Source: Nostoc sp. GT001
GTDB lineage: Bacteria > Cyanobacteriota > Cyanobacteriia > Cyanobacteriales > Nostocaceae
Length of the DNA: 11,156 nucleotides
NCBI RefSeq assembly: GCF_030382115.1
Contig: NZ_JAUDRJ010000003.1
Coordinates: forward strand, 3,314,831-3,325,986
Direction: 5' to 3'
Shown here: positions 1 through 5,684 of the stretch, in pieces
How positions within the stretch are numbered: the first letter of the stretch is position 1
How the letters are laid out: the number at the start of each line of letters is the position of its first letter
Made by a program: the position numbers and the translations under genes
Notes under the pieces: model-generated
What the model saw: the letters and a program-made list of their open reading frames with translations, nothing else
Databases searched by the model: none
Told to the model about the DNA's origin: nothing

Positions 1-16
1 TGTCTCCCCCAATCCC

Positions 17-511
17 TCATCTCCCCATCTCTCCATTTCTCCATCGAGCGATCGCTCGAAAATATGCTGCAACTGGAATCTGATAGACTTCAATATAAAT
101 CCAAACAATAATTGATAAATGTGATAAGAAGGTTAATATCGTCCAAATATATGGCATCCAGGTAATGGGTTCCTTCAGATTAGCAGGAAAATAGTAAGCT
201 ACTATGCCAATTAGAGTAGTGGGAAGAATTATAAAAACTGCTGCTGCTAATCCATAACCCCAACCTAATTCCACACCTTCCAACTGGCCTTCTGTCCAAC
301 TAAACCCATTCCAACGCCAAGTTAAAGGTGGTTGCCTAGAAGGCATCTTGATTTGCTGTTGCTCTAAGTTGACTGTAAAAATCTCTTGGCAAAAGTCACA
401 AGCCATAGCTTCCATCAATGGCATGTGAGAAATCTTACCTATTCGACAAACTGGGCAGGGGTAAGCTCCATAATAGTCGAAAGATTGGGTTAAGATTTTG
501 GAACTGGGCAT
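17..511 (-). CDS. Zinc-ribbon, two-helix membrane protein of unknown function
   Basis: The product is a 164-residue protein that I do not recognise as a named family. Two CxxC pairs near the N-terminus (Cys19/Cys22 and Cys38/Cys41) look like a zinc ribbon, so metal binding in the cytoplasm is likely. Two strongly hydrophobic stretches, about residues 82-108 and 118-146, should be membrane helices. The C-terminal tail is short, basic and Arg-rich. The ATG at the right-hand end precedes the zinc ribbon closely, so this start is natural. The last codons fall in a C+T-rich simple repeat at the window edge, which may have reshaped the C-terminus, and a HIP1 palindrome lies inside the gene near position 52. 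It is divergent from the DAHP synthase leader and no partner gene is visible. The existence of the gene is likely, but its function is unknown. Confidence 0.75.
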   Translation of the reverse strand: MPSSKILTQSFDYYGAYPCPVCRIGKISHMPLMEAMACDFCQEIFTVNLEQQQIKMPSRQPPLTWRWNGFSWTEGQLEGVELGWGYGLAAAVFIILPTTLIGIVAYYFPANLKEPITWMPYIWTILTFLSHLSIIVWIYIEVYQIPVAAYFRAIARWRNGEMGR

Positions 512-707
512 AATGAGACAGATGATCCTAAAAAATTGATCTGGTCAATGAGAACTTGGGTAATAATGTATGGCAGTTGTTAATTCCCTGCAATAAGCTT
601 TCGTAAGATGAAGTCAGGAGAATTATATATTTTAACTTCTCAATCCTGGCTTTTTCTTCTGAGGTTATATAACGATTGTGATGTCTAATGACAAGCCCTT
701 CGGGTTC

Positions 708-749
708 GGGGGTTCGCAATCGACGGGAACCGCCAAGACTGCGACCCCC
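708..749. repeat. Imperfect palindromic intergenic repeat
   Basis: GGGGGTTCGCAATC at 708-721 faces GACTGCGACCCCC at 737-749, which gives an imperfect stem around a loop of about 15 bases. A small C+G-rich hairpin (CCC TTC GGG) lies just to the left at 696-704. The base composition is much richer in G+C than the flanking spacer, as expected for a small dispersed cyanobacterial repeat. There is no T-tract directly after the stem, so it is not a standard terminator. Within 512-865 I see no supported gene and nothing else of note. Confidence 0.45.
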
Positions 750-865
750 TCACCGCTTTTTTCGTCTACGCAAATAAGCAACTAGTATAATCAGGACAGG
801 GCGTGATTAGTCTTAATCCCCAGAGTTGTACTGAGTCTATCGCTTTTTTATAGTTTGTGCAGGTC

Positions 866-894
866 TTGACAAAGCCTACTTTTCATGCTAATTT
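866..894 (+). promoter_or_regulatory. Probable sigma-70-type promoter for the DAHP synthase leader RNA
   Basis: A perfect TTGACA -35 (866-871) is followed by a 17-base spacer and TAATTT (889-894). The -10 itself is a weak match, but a TG one base upstream (886-887) gives it an extended -10 character. Transcription would begin near 901-903 and yield a leader of roughly 430 bases before the DAHP synthase start, containing the structured element, both terminators and the leader peptide. This is a consensus-based prediction only. A TATAAT at 786-791 is an alternative, but it lacks a good -35. Confidence 0.5.
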
Positions 895-983
895 TACTTC
901 ACATAGGTATATTTCTTAAGTTTTCCAGCAAAAAGTCCGCAAATGCTTAACACAAATTCCTACTTTTATTTTTGGTTTAGGGT

Positions 984-1033
984 GGTTCACCGGGGGTGAA
1001 TTAAGTTTCCTAATGGAAACCGCCCGGTGAACC
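984..1033 (+). promoter_or_regulatory. Structured leader RNA element: long stem with nested hairpin
   Basis: GGTTCACCGGG (984-994) pairs perfectly over 11 bp with CCCGGTGAACC (1023-1033). Inside it, GTTTCC (1005-1010) pairs with GGAAAC (1015-1020) around a TAAT loop. The last four bases of the outer stem (AACC, 1030-1033) are also the first four of the downstream terminator stem, so the two helices compete there. That layout resembles a sensor domain joined to a terminator. I do not recognise a known riboswitch class. It could instead be the body of a small RNA ending at the terminator. Confidence 0.55.
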
Positions 1034-1064
1034 GCAGAGCAAACTCTGCGGTTTTTGTTTTTTT
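1030..1064 (+). terminator. Strong intrinsic terminator upstream of the leader peptide
   Basis: AACCGCAGAG (1030-1039) pairs perfectly with CTCTGCGGTT (1044-1053) around a CAAA loop. The T-rich tract TTTTTGTTTTTTT (1052-1064) begins in the last bases of the stem. No plus-strand protein gene lies upstream, so it must end either a small RNA or the DAHP synthase leader transcript. The Shine-Dalgarno of the leader peptide begins at 1065, the next base after the T-tract. The four-base overlap with the upstream 11-bp stem makes it potentially conditional. Confidence 0.75.
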
Positions 1065-1082
1065 AAGGAGAATTTCATTGTC

Positions 1083-1124
1083 ATGACTTATTTCATTAGC
1101 TGGTTTTATGGCTTTTACTTTTGA
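1083..1124 (+). CDS. Aromatic-rich attenuator leader peptide for DAHP synthase
   Basis: The frame ATG...TGA encodes 13 residues, MTYFISWFYGFYF. Eight of the thirteen are aromatic: four Phe, three Tyr and one Trp. A Shine-Dalgarno AAGGAG lies at 1065-1070, 12 bases before the ATG. The stop codon is immediately followed by segment 1 of a set of alternative RNA stems that ends in a terminator. By analogy with trp, phe and his operon leaders, a ribosome stalled on Phe, Tyr or Trp codons when charged tRNA is scarce would cover segment 1 and leave segment 2 free to form the antiterminator. A ribosome reaching the stop would mask part of segment 2 and allow termination. The peptide itself needs no function. 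The composition, ribosome site, position and downstream gene all agree; the mechanism is inferred and not shown. Confidence 0.85.
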   Translation: MTYFISWFYGFYF

Positions 1125-1182
1125 GCCCAGAATAAATTCCGGGTAAATAGCGTCATGCCAATGAATCAGAACGCGCCCGGAA
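1125..1182 (+). promoter_or_regulatory. Alternative stems 1:2 and antiterminator 2:3 of the attenuator
   Basis: Segment 1 (GCCCAGAA, 1125-1132) can pair with segment 2 (TTCCGGGT, 1137-1144) around a four-base loop, with one A-C mismatch and one G-U pair. Segment 2 can instead pair with segment 3 (GCCCGGAA, 1175-1182) over eight base pairs, one of them G-U. Segment 3 is also the 5' arm of the terminator. The three helices are therefore mutually exclusive, as in the trp-type attenuator. Segment 1 starts directly after the leader peptide stop codon. Confidence 0.75.
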
Positions 1183-1203
1183 CTCTTGGTTTCGGGCTTT
1201 TTT
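1175..1203 (+). terminator. Attenuator terminator (stem 3:4) before DAHP synthase
   Basis: GCCCGGAA (1175-1182) pairs with TTTCGGGC (1190-1197) over eight base pairs including one G-U, with a seven-base loop, and is followed at once by six T (1198-1203). It lies 51 bases after the leader peptide stop and about 126 bases before the DAHP synthase ATG, so it would cut off the structural gene when formed. Confidence 0.8.
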
Positions 1204-1245
1204 GTTGTTATTTTGAGAAGCGGAATAGAGGCACAAGGGAGAAAT

Positions 1246-1300
1246 CAATTCAAAATTCAAAATCAAATAACCTCCCCCTATCCCCTACCTCCTCTTTCCC
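1246..1300. repeat. Simple-sequence repeat tract in the leader
   Basis: A stretch of near-repeats of CAAAATT (1246-1267) is followed by a C+T-rich tract (1271-1300) with CTCC and CCCTA units. Both are typical intergenic simple repeats of Nostocales. The C+T-rich part resembles the two in-frame tracts of the hybrid kinase gene in this window. It lies between the attenuator terminator and the ribosome-binding site AGGAG at 1316-1320. Confidence 0.4.
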
Positions 1301-1329
1301 AATAATTAATTTTTCAGGAGAATATAACC

Positions 1330-2199
1330 ATGATTAATGCCAAACTTGCTGCACAAGCCCATCTCAACCACCAGACAATCGTTAAAATCTCGAAAGAAGT
1401 CGCTTTCGGCGGTAAAGAACTGGTAATTATCGGCGGGCCCTGCACTGTTGAAAGCTTAGAACAAATGGAGATAGTCGCCCAAAAGCTATCTACTGCATCA
1501 GTACATGGGTTGCGTGGCGGTGTCTATAAACCCCGCACATCTCCCTACGCTTTCCAAGGTATGGGAGAGTCAGGATTAGAGATTTTAGCCAGGGTGCGAT
1601 CGCATTACAATATGCCAGTTGTCACGGAGGTGATGTCAATTTCTCAAATTGAAGTAGTCGCTGCCCACGCTGATATGCTGCAAGTGGGTAGCCGCAATAT
1701 GCAAAACTTTGATTTGCTCAAAGCTTTGGGACAAGCTGGTAAACCAATACTGCTTAAACGTGGTTTAGCAGCGACTATTGAAGAATTTGTCATGGCTGCT
1801 GAATATATCCTCAGCCACGGGAATCCTGATGTGGTGTTGTGCGAAAGAGGTATTCGCAGTTTTGATGATTACACCCGTAACGTCCTAGATTTAGGGGCAG
1901 TGGCAGCACTCAAGCAAATAACTCACTTGCCTGTAATTGTAGATCCTTCCCATGCCGTCGGGAAACGGGAGTTGGTCGCACCTGTGGCTAGGGCTGCGAT
2001 CGCTTGCGGTGCAGATGGATTAATTATTGAATGTCACCCAGAACCAGAAAAGTCTGTTTCTGATGCCCGTCAAGCACTTTCTTTAGAAGATATGGTGCAT
2101 TTAGTTGCTAGTTTAAAGCCTGTAGCAACAGCTGTTGGGCGTAGTATATCGGATGTTGGGACGGGTTTGGAATCTGCCCCGATTTTTTGGGCTGCTTAA
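1330..2199 (+). CDS. aroF: 3-deoxy-7-phosphoheptulonate (DAHP) synthase, type I beta
   Basis: This 289-residue enzyme condenses phosphoenolpyruvate and erythrose 4-phosphate to DAHP, the first step of the shikimate pathway to Phe, Tyr and Trp, in the cytoplasm. Family motifs are clear: GGPCTVES (35-42), RGGVYKPRTSP (62-72), LLKRG (142-146), DPSHAVGK (206-213) and ECHPEPEKSVSDA (235-247). Cys38, His209, Glu235 and Asp246 match the metal ligands known from the Thermotoga enzyme by motif and spacing. That enzyme carries an N-terminal ferredoxin-like regulatory domain (about 338 residues in total). Here only about 30 residues precede the catalytic barrel, so classical allosteric feedback is unlikely. 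AGGAG at 1316-1320 supports the ATG. The upstream leader peptide and attenuator are the probable control. No aromatic-pathway gene follows it. KDO8P synthase is the related alternative, but the motifs and context favour DAHP synthase. Confidence 0.95.
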   Translation: MINAKLAAQAHLNHQTIVKISKEVAFGGKELVIIGGPCTVESLEQMEIVAQKLSTASVHGLRGGVYKPRTSPYAFQGMGESGLEILARVRSHYNMPVVTEVMSISQIEVVAAHADMLQVGSRNMQNFDLLKALGQAGKPILLKRGLAATIEEFVMAAEYILSHGNPDVVLCERGIRSFDDYTRNVLDLGAVAALKQITHLPVIVDPSHAVGKRELVAPVARAAIACGADGLIIECHPEPEKSVSDARQALSLEDMVHLVASLKPVATAVGRSISDVGTGLESAPIFWAA

Positions 2200-2262
2200 A
2201 TTTTACACAAGGCGATCGCTTGAATGTCTCAGTCAAAATGTTTCTTTTGGCTTAAGGACAAA

Positions 2263-2295
2263 CAGCGATGCCTACTGCGGTAAACTACGCTTTCG
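2263..2295. repeat. Degenerate dispersed repeat remnant in the 2200-2528 spacer
   Basis: The bases around GCGATGCCTACTGCGG and the following TAAACTACGC resemble the short G+C-rich dispersed repeats often seen between Nostoc genes. This is a memory-based resemblance only. A HIP1 octamer sits just after the DAHP synthase stop, near 2212. The rest of the 329-base spacer is A+T-rich, with no clear terminator for the DAHP synthase gene and no gene I can support. Confidence 0.3.
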
Positions 2296-2528
2296 TAAAA
2301 TAAACTGGTTACTTCAGCTATTTCATTTGTTCTCAAACGTATTTTTACAACACAATCTTTTATATATAAATCTAAGTTATAGTTTTAACAAATAAGACTA
2401 TTTGATTTTATTCTCCAAGTCGTTTTATCCTGAAATCAGTAGATATTTTAACTTTTACTAAATTGCCCAAAGAAGTTTTAGTATACCGATGTTTCAACTC
2501 TGAGAATCTAAAGAAGGACAATAACTAA

Positions 2529-2885
2529 ATGCTAGAGCAGCAGATTGATTGCCCCATCAGACCTAAGACAAGTGCGATGATTATGAAACTTTTTCAAATC
2601 ACTCTAGTGGTCTTAGTACTTTTGATAAACTTAGCAGTTGCTTTCCCCTCTTGGGCAGAAAGTACGCTTTCTTTAACTAGCAATCCTAACAACTTTCAAG
2701 TTGGGCAAAAAGTCATTTGGCTTTACAAGCCCCGCACTGATTCTAGCGATGTCCAAAGAATTCCCGCCGAAATAGTTAAGTTAAGTTCCAAGCAAGTGCA
2801 AATCAAGGTTTACAAACATAACAACGAATTTGTCAATCGTTGGGTGAATCCAAACAAGCTTGAGAATTCGACAAAAATTAAATAG
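2529..2885 (+). CDS. Small secreted protein of unknown function
   Basis: The product is a 118-residue protein with a signal peptide and a mature part of about 75 residues. AAGAAGGA at 2511-2518 lies ten bases before the ATG and favours this start. Met17 and Met19 lie closer to the hydrophobic core but lack a ribosome site. The hydrophobic core runs from about residue 21 to 38 and ends in a likely signal peptidase I site after Ala43 (SWA-ES). The mature part has a short beta-rich pattern (VGQKVIWLYKPR, IPAEIVKLSSKQVQIKVY) that looks like a small SH3- or KOW-like barrel, which is an inference from pattern only. The charge is mostly basic and there are no catalytic motifs. A periplasmic or cell-surface location is expected. 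It converges on the hydroxylase gene and shares an inverted repeat with it as a probable terminator. Confidence 0.75.
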   Translation: MLEQQIDCPIRPKTSAMIMKLFQITLVVLVLLINLAVAFPSWAESTLSLTSNPNNFQVGQKVIWLYKPRTDSSDVQRIPAEIVKLSSKQVQIKVYKHNNEFVNRWVNPNKLENSTKIK

Positions 2886-2940
2886 TCAGTAGTCATTTGT
2901 CCTTTGTAATCACAAATGACAAAGAACAAATGAATACTGA
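2886..2940. terminator. Long inverted repeat between convergent genes
   Basis: TCAGTA (2886-2891) to TTTGT (2903-2907) pairs with 2919-2940. This forms a stem of about 22 bp with two mismatches and an 11-base loop. It starts right after the stop of the secreted-protein gene and lies 46 bases from the stop of the convergent hydroxylase gene. There is no clean T-tract on either side. It resembles common Nostoc repeats built from CATTTGTC and its complement, so it may be a dispersed repeat that also ends or stabilises transcripts. Confidence 0.5.
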
Positions 2941-2985
2941 CAGCCAACAGAAAAATATTTCACAAATTATTTAGGACTGCTATAG

Positions 2986-3744
2986 TTAAAACTCTCTTGT
3001 GTGGGTTTCGTTTTCATAATTAGGATCTTCAGTACCAAGCAGTTTGTCCCAGAATGTAAAATACAAACCGTAGTGTACTTTATACTTGCGATGATGTATT
3101 GAATGATGCATAGAACCAATAAGCCACCTTCCAATCCAGTAACTTTTAGATGAGGAGGGAAATAGTTCAAATCCGAGATGGGTAAACACTGCCCATACTG
3201 TCATAGTTATAAGTGCGGCAACTAAGGTGACGAAATGCAGCGGAACTATAAAGCTTACACCTACAAAGAAAAGTGCTTGTACGATCGCTTCTGGTAAGTC
3301 GAAGGCAGAAGAACTCCAGGGCGTTGGCTCTCCTGAACGATGGTGTCCATAATGCATCCATCTAAAAATTCGAGGGTGGTGAAAGATCCGATGGATAAAA
3401 TAAAAGTAAGTATCCTGAAGAATTAGCACTGCAATAAAGCTAACTATTAAATACCACAGTCCGTATTTCCAGATGTCAGCGTATAACAGTGTTGCTCCCA
3501 AATTATACTCTGAGATCATAAACGCTCCAGAAATAGCAAAAACTACTGTGGAGATTACTGATAATTCAATATCCTTTTTAATGGAACAACTCATCAACGG
3601 TTTCAAACGCAAACTTTTGTTGGCAAGAGACTTCCCTAGAACTAAATAAAAGAGCAAGTATGCTCCCCCAGCAATCAGAAAGTATCGGGCAAGAGTGATA
3701 CCGAAGAAGAAAAAGCCATAATACCAAAATGAGTGGTTCGTCAA
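2986..3744 (-). CDS. Fatty-acid hydroxylase / sterol desaturase superfamily membrane protein
   Basis: This 252-residue integral membrane enzyme probably uses a di-iron centre and O2 to hydroxylate or desaturate a lipid. The histidine clusters of the superfamily are all present: HRIFHH (118-123), HYGHH (131-135), His189, HHSIHH (213-218) and His224. Hydrophobic helices lie near residues 10-37, 60-77, 92-117 and 154-187. The substrate cannot be read from the sequence; a sterol, carotenoid, fatty acid or alkane role is possible. The start chosen is TTG, because an in-frame TAA lies immediately upstream and the first hydrophobic helix begins by residue 6. A GGATGG about seven bases upstream may serve as the ribosome site. 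The gene is alone on its strand here, about 440 bases downstream of the response regulator, so it is probably transcribed separately. Confidence 0.85.
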   Translation of the reverse strand: MTNHSFWYYGFFFFGITLARYFLIAGGAYLLFYLVLGKSLANKSLRLKPLMSCSIKKDIELSVISTVVFAISGAFMISEYNLGATLLYADIWKYGLWYLIVSFIAVLILQDTYFYFIHRIFHHPRIFRWMHYGHHRSGEPTPWSSSAFDLPEAIVQALFFVGVSFIVPLHFVTLVAALITMTVWAVFTHLGFELFPSSSKSYWIGRWLIGSMHHSIHHRKYKVHYGLYFTFWDKLLGTEDPNYENETHTREF

Positions 3745-4180
3745 TTAGACCCATCCGTAATATTAATTTGGTGAAATGAAAATGCTGATTATGTCCAATT
3801 TTTTTGGTCTTAATTACCAAAAATAACCAAATTAAGATTTAATTTGTTAATCGACAAAATCCACTGCTTATTTTACAGCATCGAGTAGTTCAGATAATAT
3901 ATATTAATTTTTATTAACAAAAATTAAACTAATTTTATTGCATAGATATAAATATAAATTATGACTATTTATAAAAAAGGTTATTGATCAATTTAATTTG
4001 TAGTAAATAGCTAAATTTTGGAACCAAGTTACAATTTATTTAAATCGTTTGTTTATATTCTATATTTCAACAACAATTGAATTGATTTTTACCCATTGTG
4101 TTCTTTAATACCTAAAAAAACTTTTAAATCACTTTTCTCTACGTCTACTTTTTATAAATTAATTTGCTATGGATTTTGTT
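3745..4180. other. A+T-rich spacer without a recognisable gene
   Basis: These 436 bases between two minus-strand genes are strongly A+T-rich. One all-A/T hairpin is visible: TTAATTTTT (3904-3912) with AAAAATTAA (3919-3927). The spacer should hold the promoter of the hydroxylase gene and the end of the two-component transcript, but I see no convincing -35/-10 pair or G+C-rich terminator. Short open stretches near the hydroxylase start carry no family signal. Confidence 0.5.
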
Positions 4181-4567
4181 CTACTTTGCTAAACTCCAGC
4201 CCAAGGCTACTGCTACCTCAGTAGCTAATTCTAGAGGATTGAATGGTTTAGCGATCGCACTAATCATTCCCATCTGGGTATAGCGACGGCGATCGGAAGC
4301 CTGGATTTTAGCAGTTAACAAAATTACTGGAATCGCTTTGGTTAATGGATTGGCTTGTAACTTTTCAAAGGTTGTGATGCCATCCATCTCTGGCATCATC
4401 ACATCTAGTAAAATTGCATCTGGTTGGTAAGTCTCAGCTTTAATTATGCCCTCTTGACCGGAACTTGCAGTCATTACTTTCCAGCCTGCGACTGTTTCCA
4501 AGCAAATCTTGGCAACTTCTTGAATATACTGCTCGTTATCAACCACTAGAATTTGCTTTGTTGTCAT
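4181..4567 (-). CDS. Single-domain CheY-like response regulator
   Basis: This is a 128-residue receiver domain with no output domain. Landmarks are Asp10 (in VDNE), the phosphoacceptor Asp55 (LLDVMMPEMDG), Thr85 (LLTA) and Lys107 (AKPFNP). The usual second acidic residue at the start is Asn-Glu instead of Asp-Asp, which is common. The start is the ATG at 4565-4567: an AGGA lies eight bases upstream, while the GTG one codon earlier is worse placed. The gene overlaps the 3' end of the histidine kinase frame by 29 bases, so the two are translationally coupled and the regulator is very likely a phosphorylation partner of that kinase. With no DNA-binding part, it probably acts as a phosphate shuttle or sink, or by protein contact. 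Confidence 0.9.
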   Translation of the reverse strand: MTTKQILVVDNEQYIQEVAKICLETVAGWKVMTASSGQEGIIKAETYQPDAILLDVMMPEMDGITTFEKLQANPLTKAIPVILLTAKIQASDRRRYTQMGMISAIAKPFNPLELATEVAVALGWSLAK

Positions 4568-5684
4568 CACTGCTATCCTCTTGTTGGTTCCGAGAAATTC
4601 CCTGAAATAACTTCATCACCCGTTGTTCAAATTCCTTGGTAGTCACACGCCCGTTGCTCGAAAATTCTGCATCTGGACTTTGTTGGCTATTTGTAGTTTG
4701 CTCGTAACTACTATGAATCATAGAGATGTTGGAAGAGTCTTCTAAATCAGTATTTTGGAAAGTCCTAAATAATGGCAGAGCGATGTAAAAAGTGCTACCT
4801 TTACCCAATGTACTTTCAGCCCAGATGCGTCCGCCGTGTTGTTGCATAATGCTCTTGCAAATTGCCAAACCCAAACCAGTCCCATCATGGTTGCGCGAAT
4901 CTGAAGAGTCAACTTGTTGAAAGCGCTCAAAGATACTCTCAAGTTTCTCTGTTGGGATACCGCGTCCGGTATCTTTGACTGTCAACAAAACCTCATTTCC
5001 TTGTTGTTGCGCCTCCAACCAAACCGTAGATCCAACAGACGAGAATTTAATGGCGTTACTCAATAGATTGGTCAATGTTTGGACAATGCGATCGCAATCT
5101 GCCAATACTTGGCCAGATTGGGCAGAAACAGATACTTTCACTCCTGCTTTGTCAGCTAAAGGCTGCATGACATTTACTGCTTGAGTAATTAAGTCAACGA
5201 TATTGCAGATTTCTGGTTCCATCTTTGCCTTACCCGACTCAATCCGCTCAATGTCTAGAATGTCGTTGATTAAACGTACTAGGCGTTCGCTGCTATCAGT
5301 CGCAATTTGCAGTAGGCGTTTTCCCTGCTCTGAGTCTGTTGGTAGCAAACCACTGGCTAGCATTCCTAGAGAGCCGTGAATCGAAGTTAAAGGTGTGCGG
5401 AGTTCATGACTAACAACAGAGACAAATTCATCTTTCATGCGTTCAATTAGTTTGCGCTCTGTGATATCTCGTAAAATAACCGTATAAAATATTTCCTCAG
5501 CCATCTCTATTTTGGAGATGGAAGCCTCCGCTGGAAATTCAGTCCCATCCTTGCGGCGTCCATAGATTTCACGCCGTTCTCCCATCCGACGGGCAACATT
5601 GGGAGATTGGCCAAAGTCAACCACATGTTGACGGTGTGCTTGAAAAAAGCGCTGCGGTAAGAGTAAATCAAGCGCCTTGTCCAA
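4539..5684 (-). CDS. Histidine kinase part of a frameshifted hybrid kinase (PAS C-half, HisKA, HATPase)
   Basis: These 381 residues are the C-terminal part of the gene upstream on the same strand, read in a different frame. Residues 4-75 are the second half of a PAS domain (RKDGTEFPAEASI, then RDITERK). Residues 83-150 are a HisKA dimerisation domain with phospho-accepting His93 in SHELRTP. The ATPase has the N box with Asn210 (SNAIKFS), the G1 box DTGRGIP from 238, the F box FERF (252-255) and the G2 box GTGLGLA from 268. The tail after about residue 290 is polar, Ser/Gln-rich and probably unstructured. The TTG at 5682-5684 is only where this frame opens; deleting one base restores the full PAS and joins it to the upstream frame. 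All catalytic residues are intact, so the kinase could work if a full-length protein is made or if translation restarts. It overlaps the response regulator gene downstream. Confidence 0.85.
   Translation of the reverse strand: MDKALDLLLPQRFFQAHRQHVVDFGQSPNVARRMGERREIYGRRKDGTEFPAEASISKIEMAEEIFYTVILRDITERKLIERMKDEFVSVVSHELRTPLTSIHGSLGMLASGLLPTDSEQGKRLLQIATDSSERLVRLINDILDIERIESGKAKMEPEICNIVDLITQAVNVMQPLADKAGVKVSVSAQSGQVLADCDRIVQTLTNLLSNAIKFSSVGSTVWLEAQQQGNEVLLTVKDTGRGIPTEKLESIFERFQQVDSSDSRNHDGTGLGLAICKSIMQQHGGRIWAESTLGKGSTFYIALPLFRTFQNTDLEDSSNISMIHSSYEQTTNSQQSPDAEFSSNGRVTTKEFEQRVMKLFQGISRNQQEDSSDDNKANSSG
5668..5684 (-). other. Apparent single-base frameshift inside the PAS domain
   Basis: Read on the minus strand, the upstream frame runs VIGQGA and stops at TGA (5668-5670). 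Skipping one G at 5674-5676 gives VIGQALDLLLP, which is the normal PAS sequence and continues in the downstream frame. The two frames overlap by 17 bases. A real mutation or a sequencing error is the simplest cause. Programmed +1 shifting at GCT-TGA is possible on paper, but lacks the CTT-TGA slip and the spacing seen in prfB. Confidence 0.85.

Noticed and set aside
528..719. 63-codon minus-strand open frame
   Set aside because: It starts with TTG inside a palindromic repeat, has no ribosome site and shows no family pattern.
784..791. TATAAT as the promoter of the leader
   Set aside because: No acceptable -35 at 16-18 bases upstream; the TTGACA at 866 is a better candidate.
977..995. AGGGTGGTTCACCG resembles the T-box core AGGGTGGNACCGCG
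   Set aside because: The match is partial, the rest of a T-box (specifier stem, proper antiterminator bulge) is not seen, and T-boxes are not known to me in cyanobacteria.
1155..1337. 60-codon plus-strand open frame between the leader peptide and DAHP synthase
   Set aside because: It runs through the attenuator terminator and simple repeats, has no Shine-Dalgarno and shows low-complexity translation.
1330..2199. Membership of a scytonemin cluster, where extra aromatic genes occur in Nostoc
   Set aside because: No scytonemin or other aromatic-pathway gene is next to it in this window.
2135..2395. 86-codon open frame overlapping the end of the DAHP synthase gene
   Set aside because: Its first part is the DAHP synthase gene read in another frame and the rest is an A+T-rich spacer with a repeat remnant.
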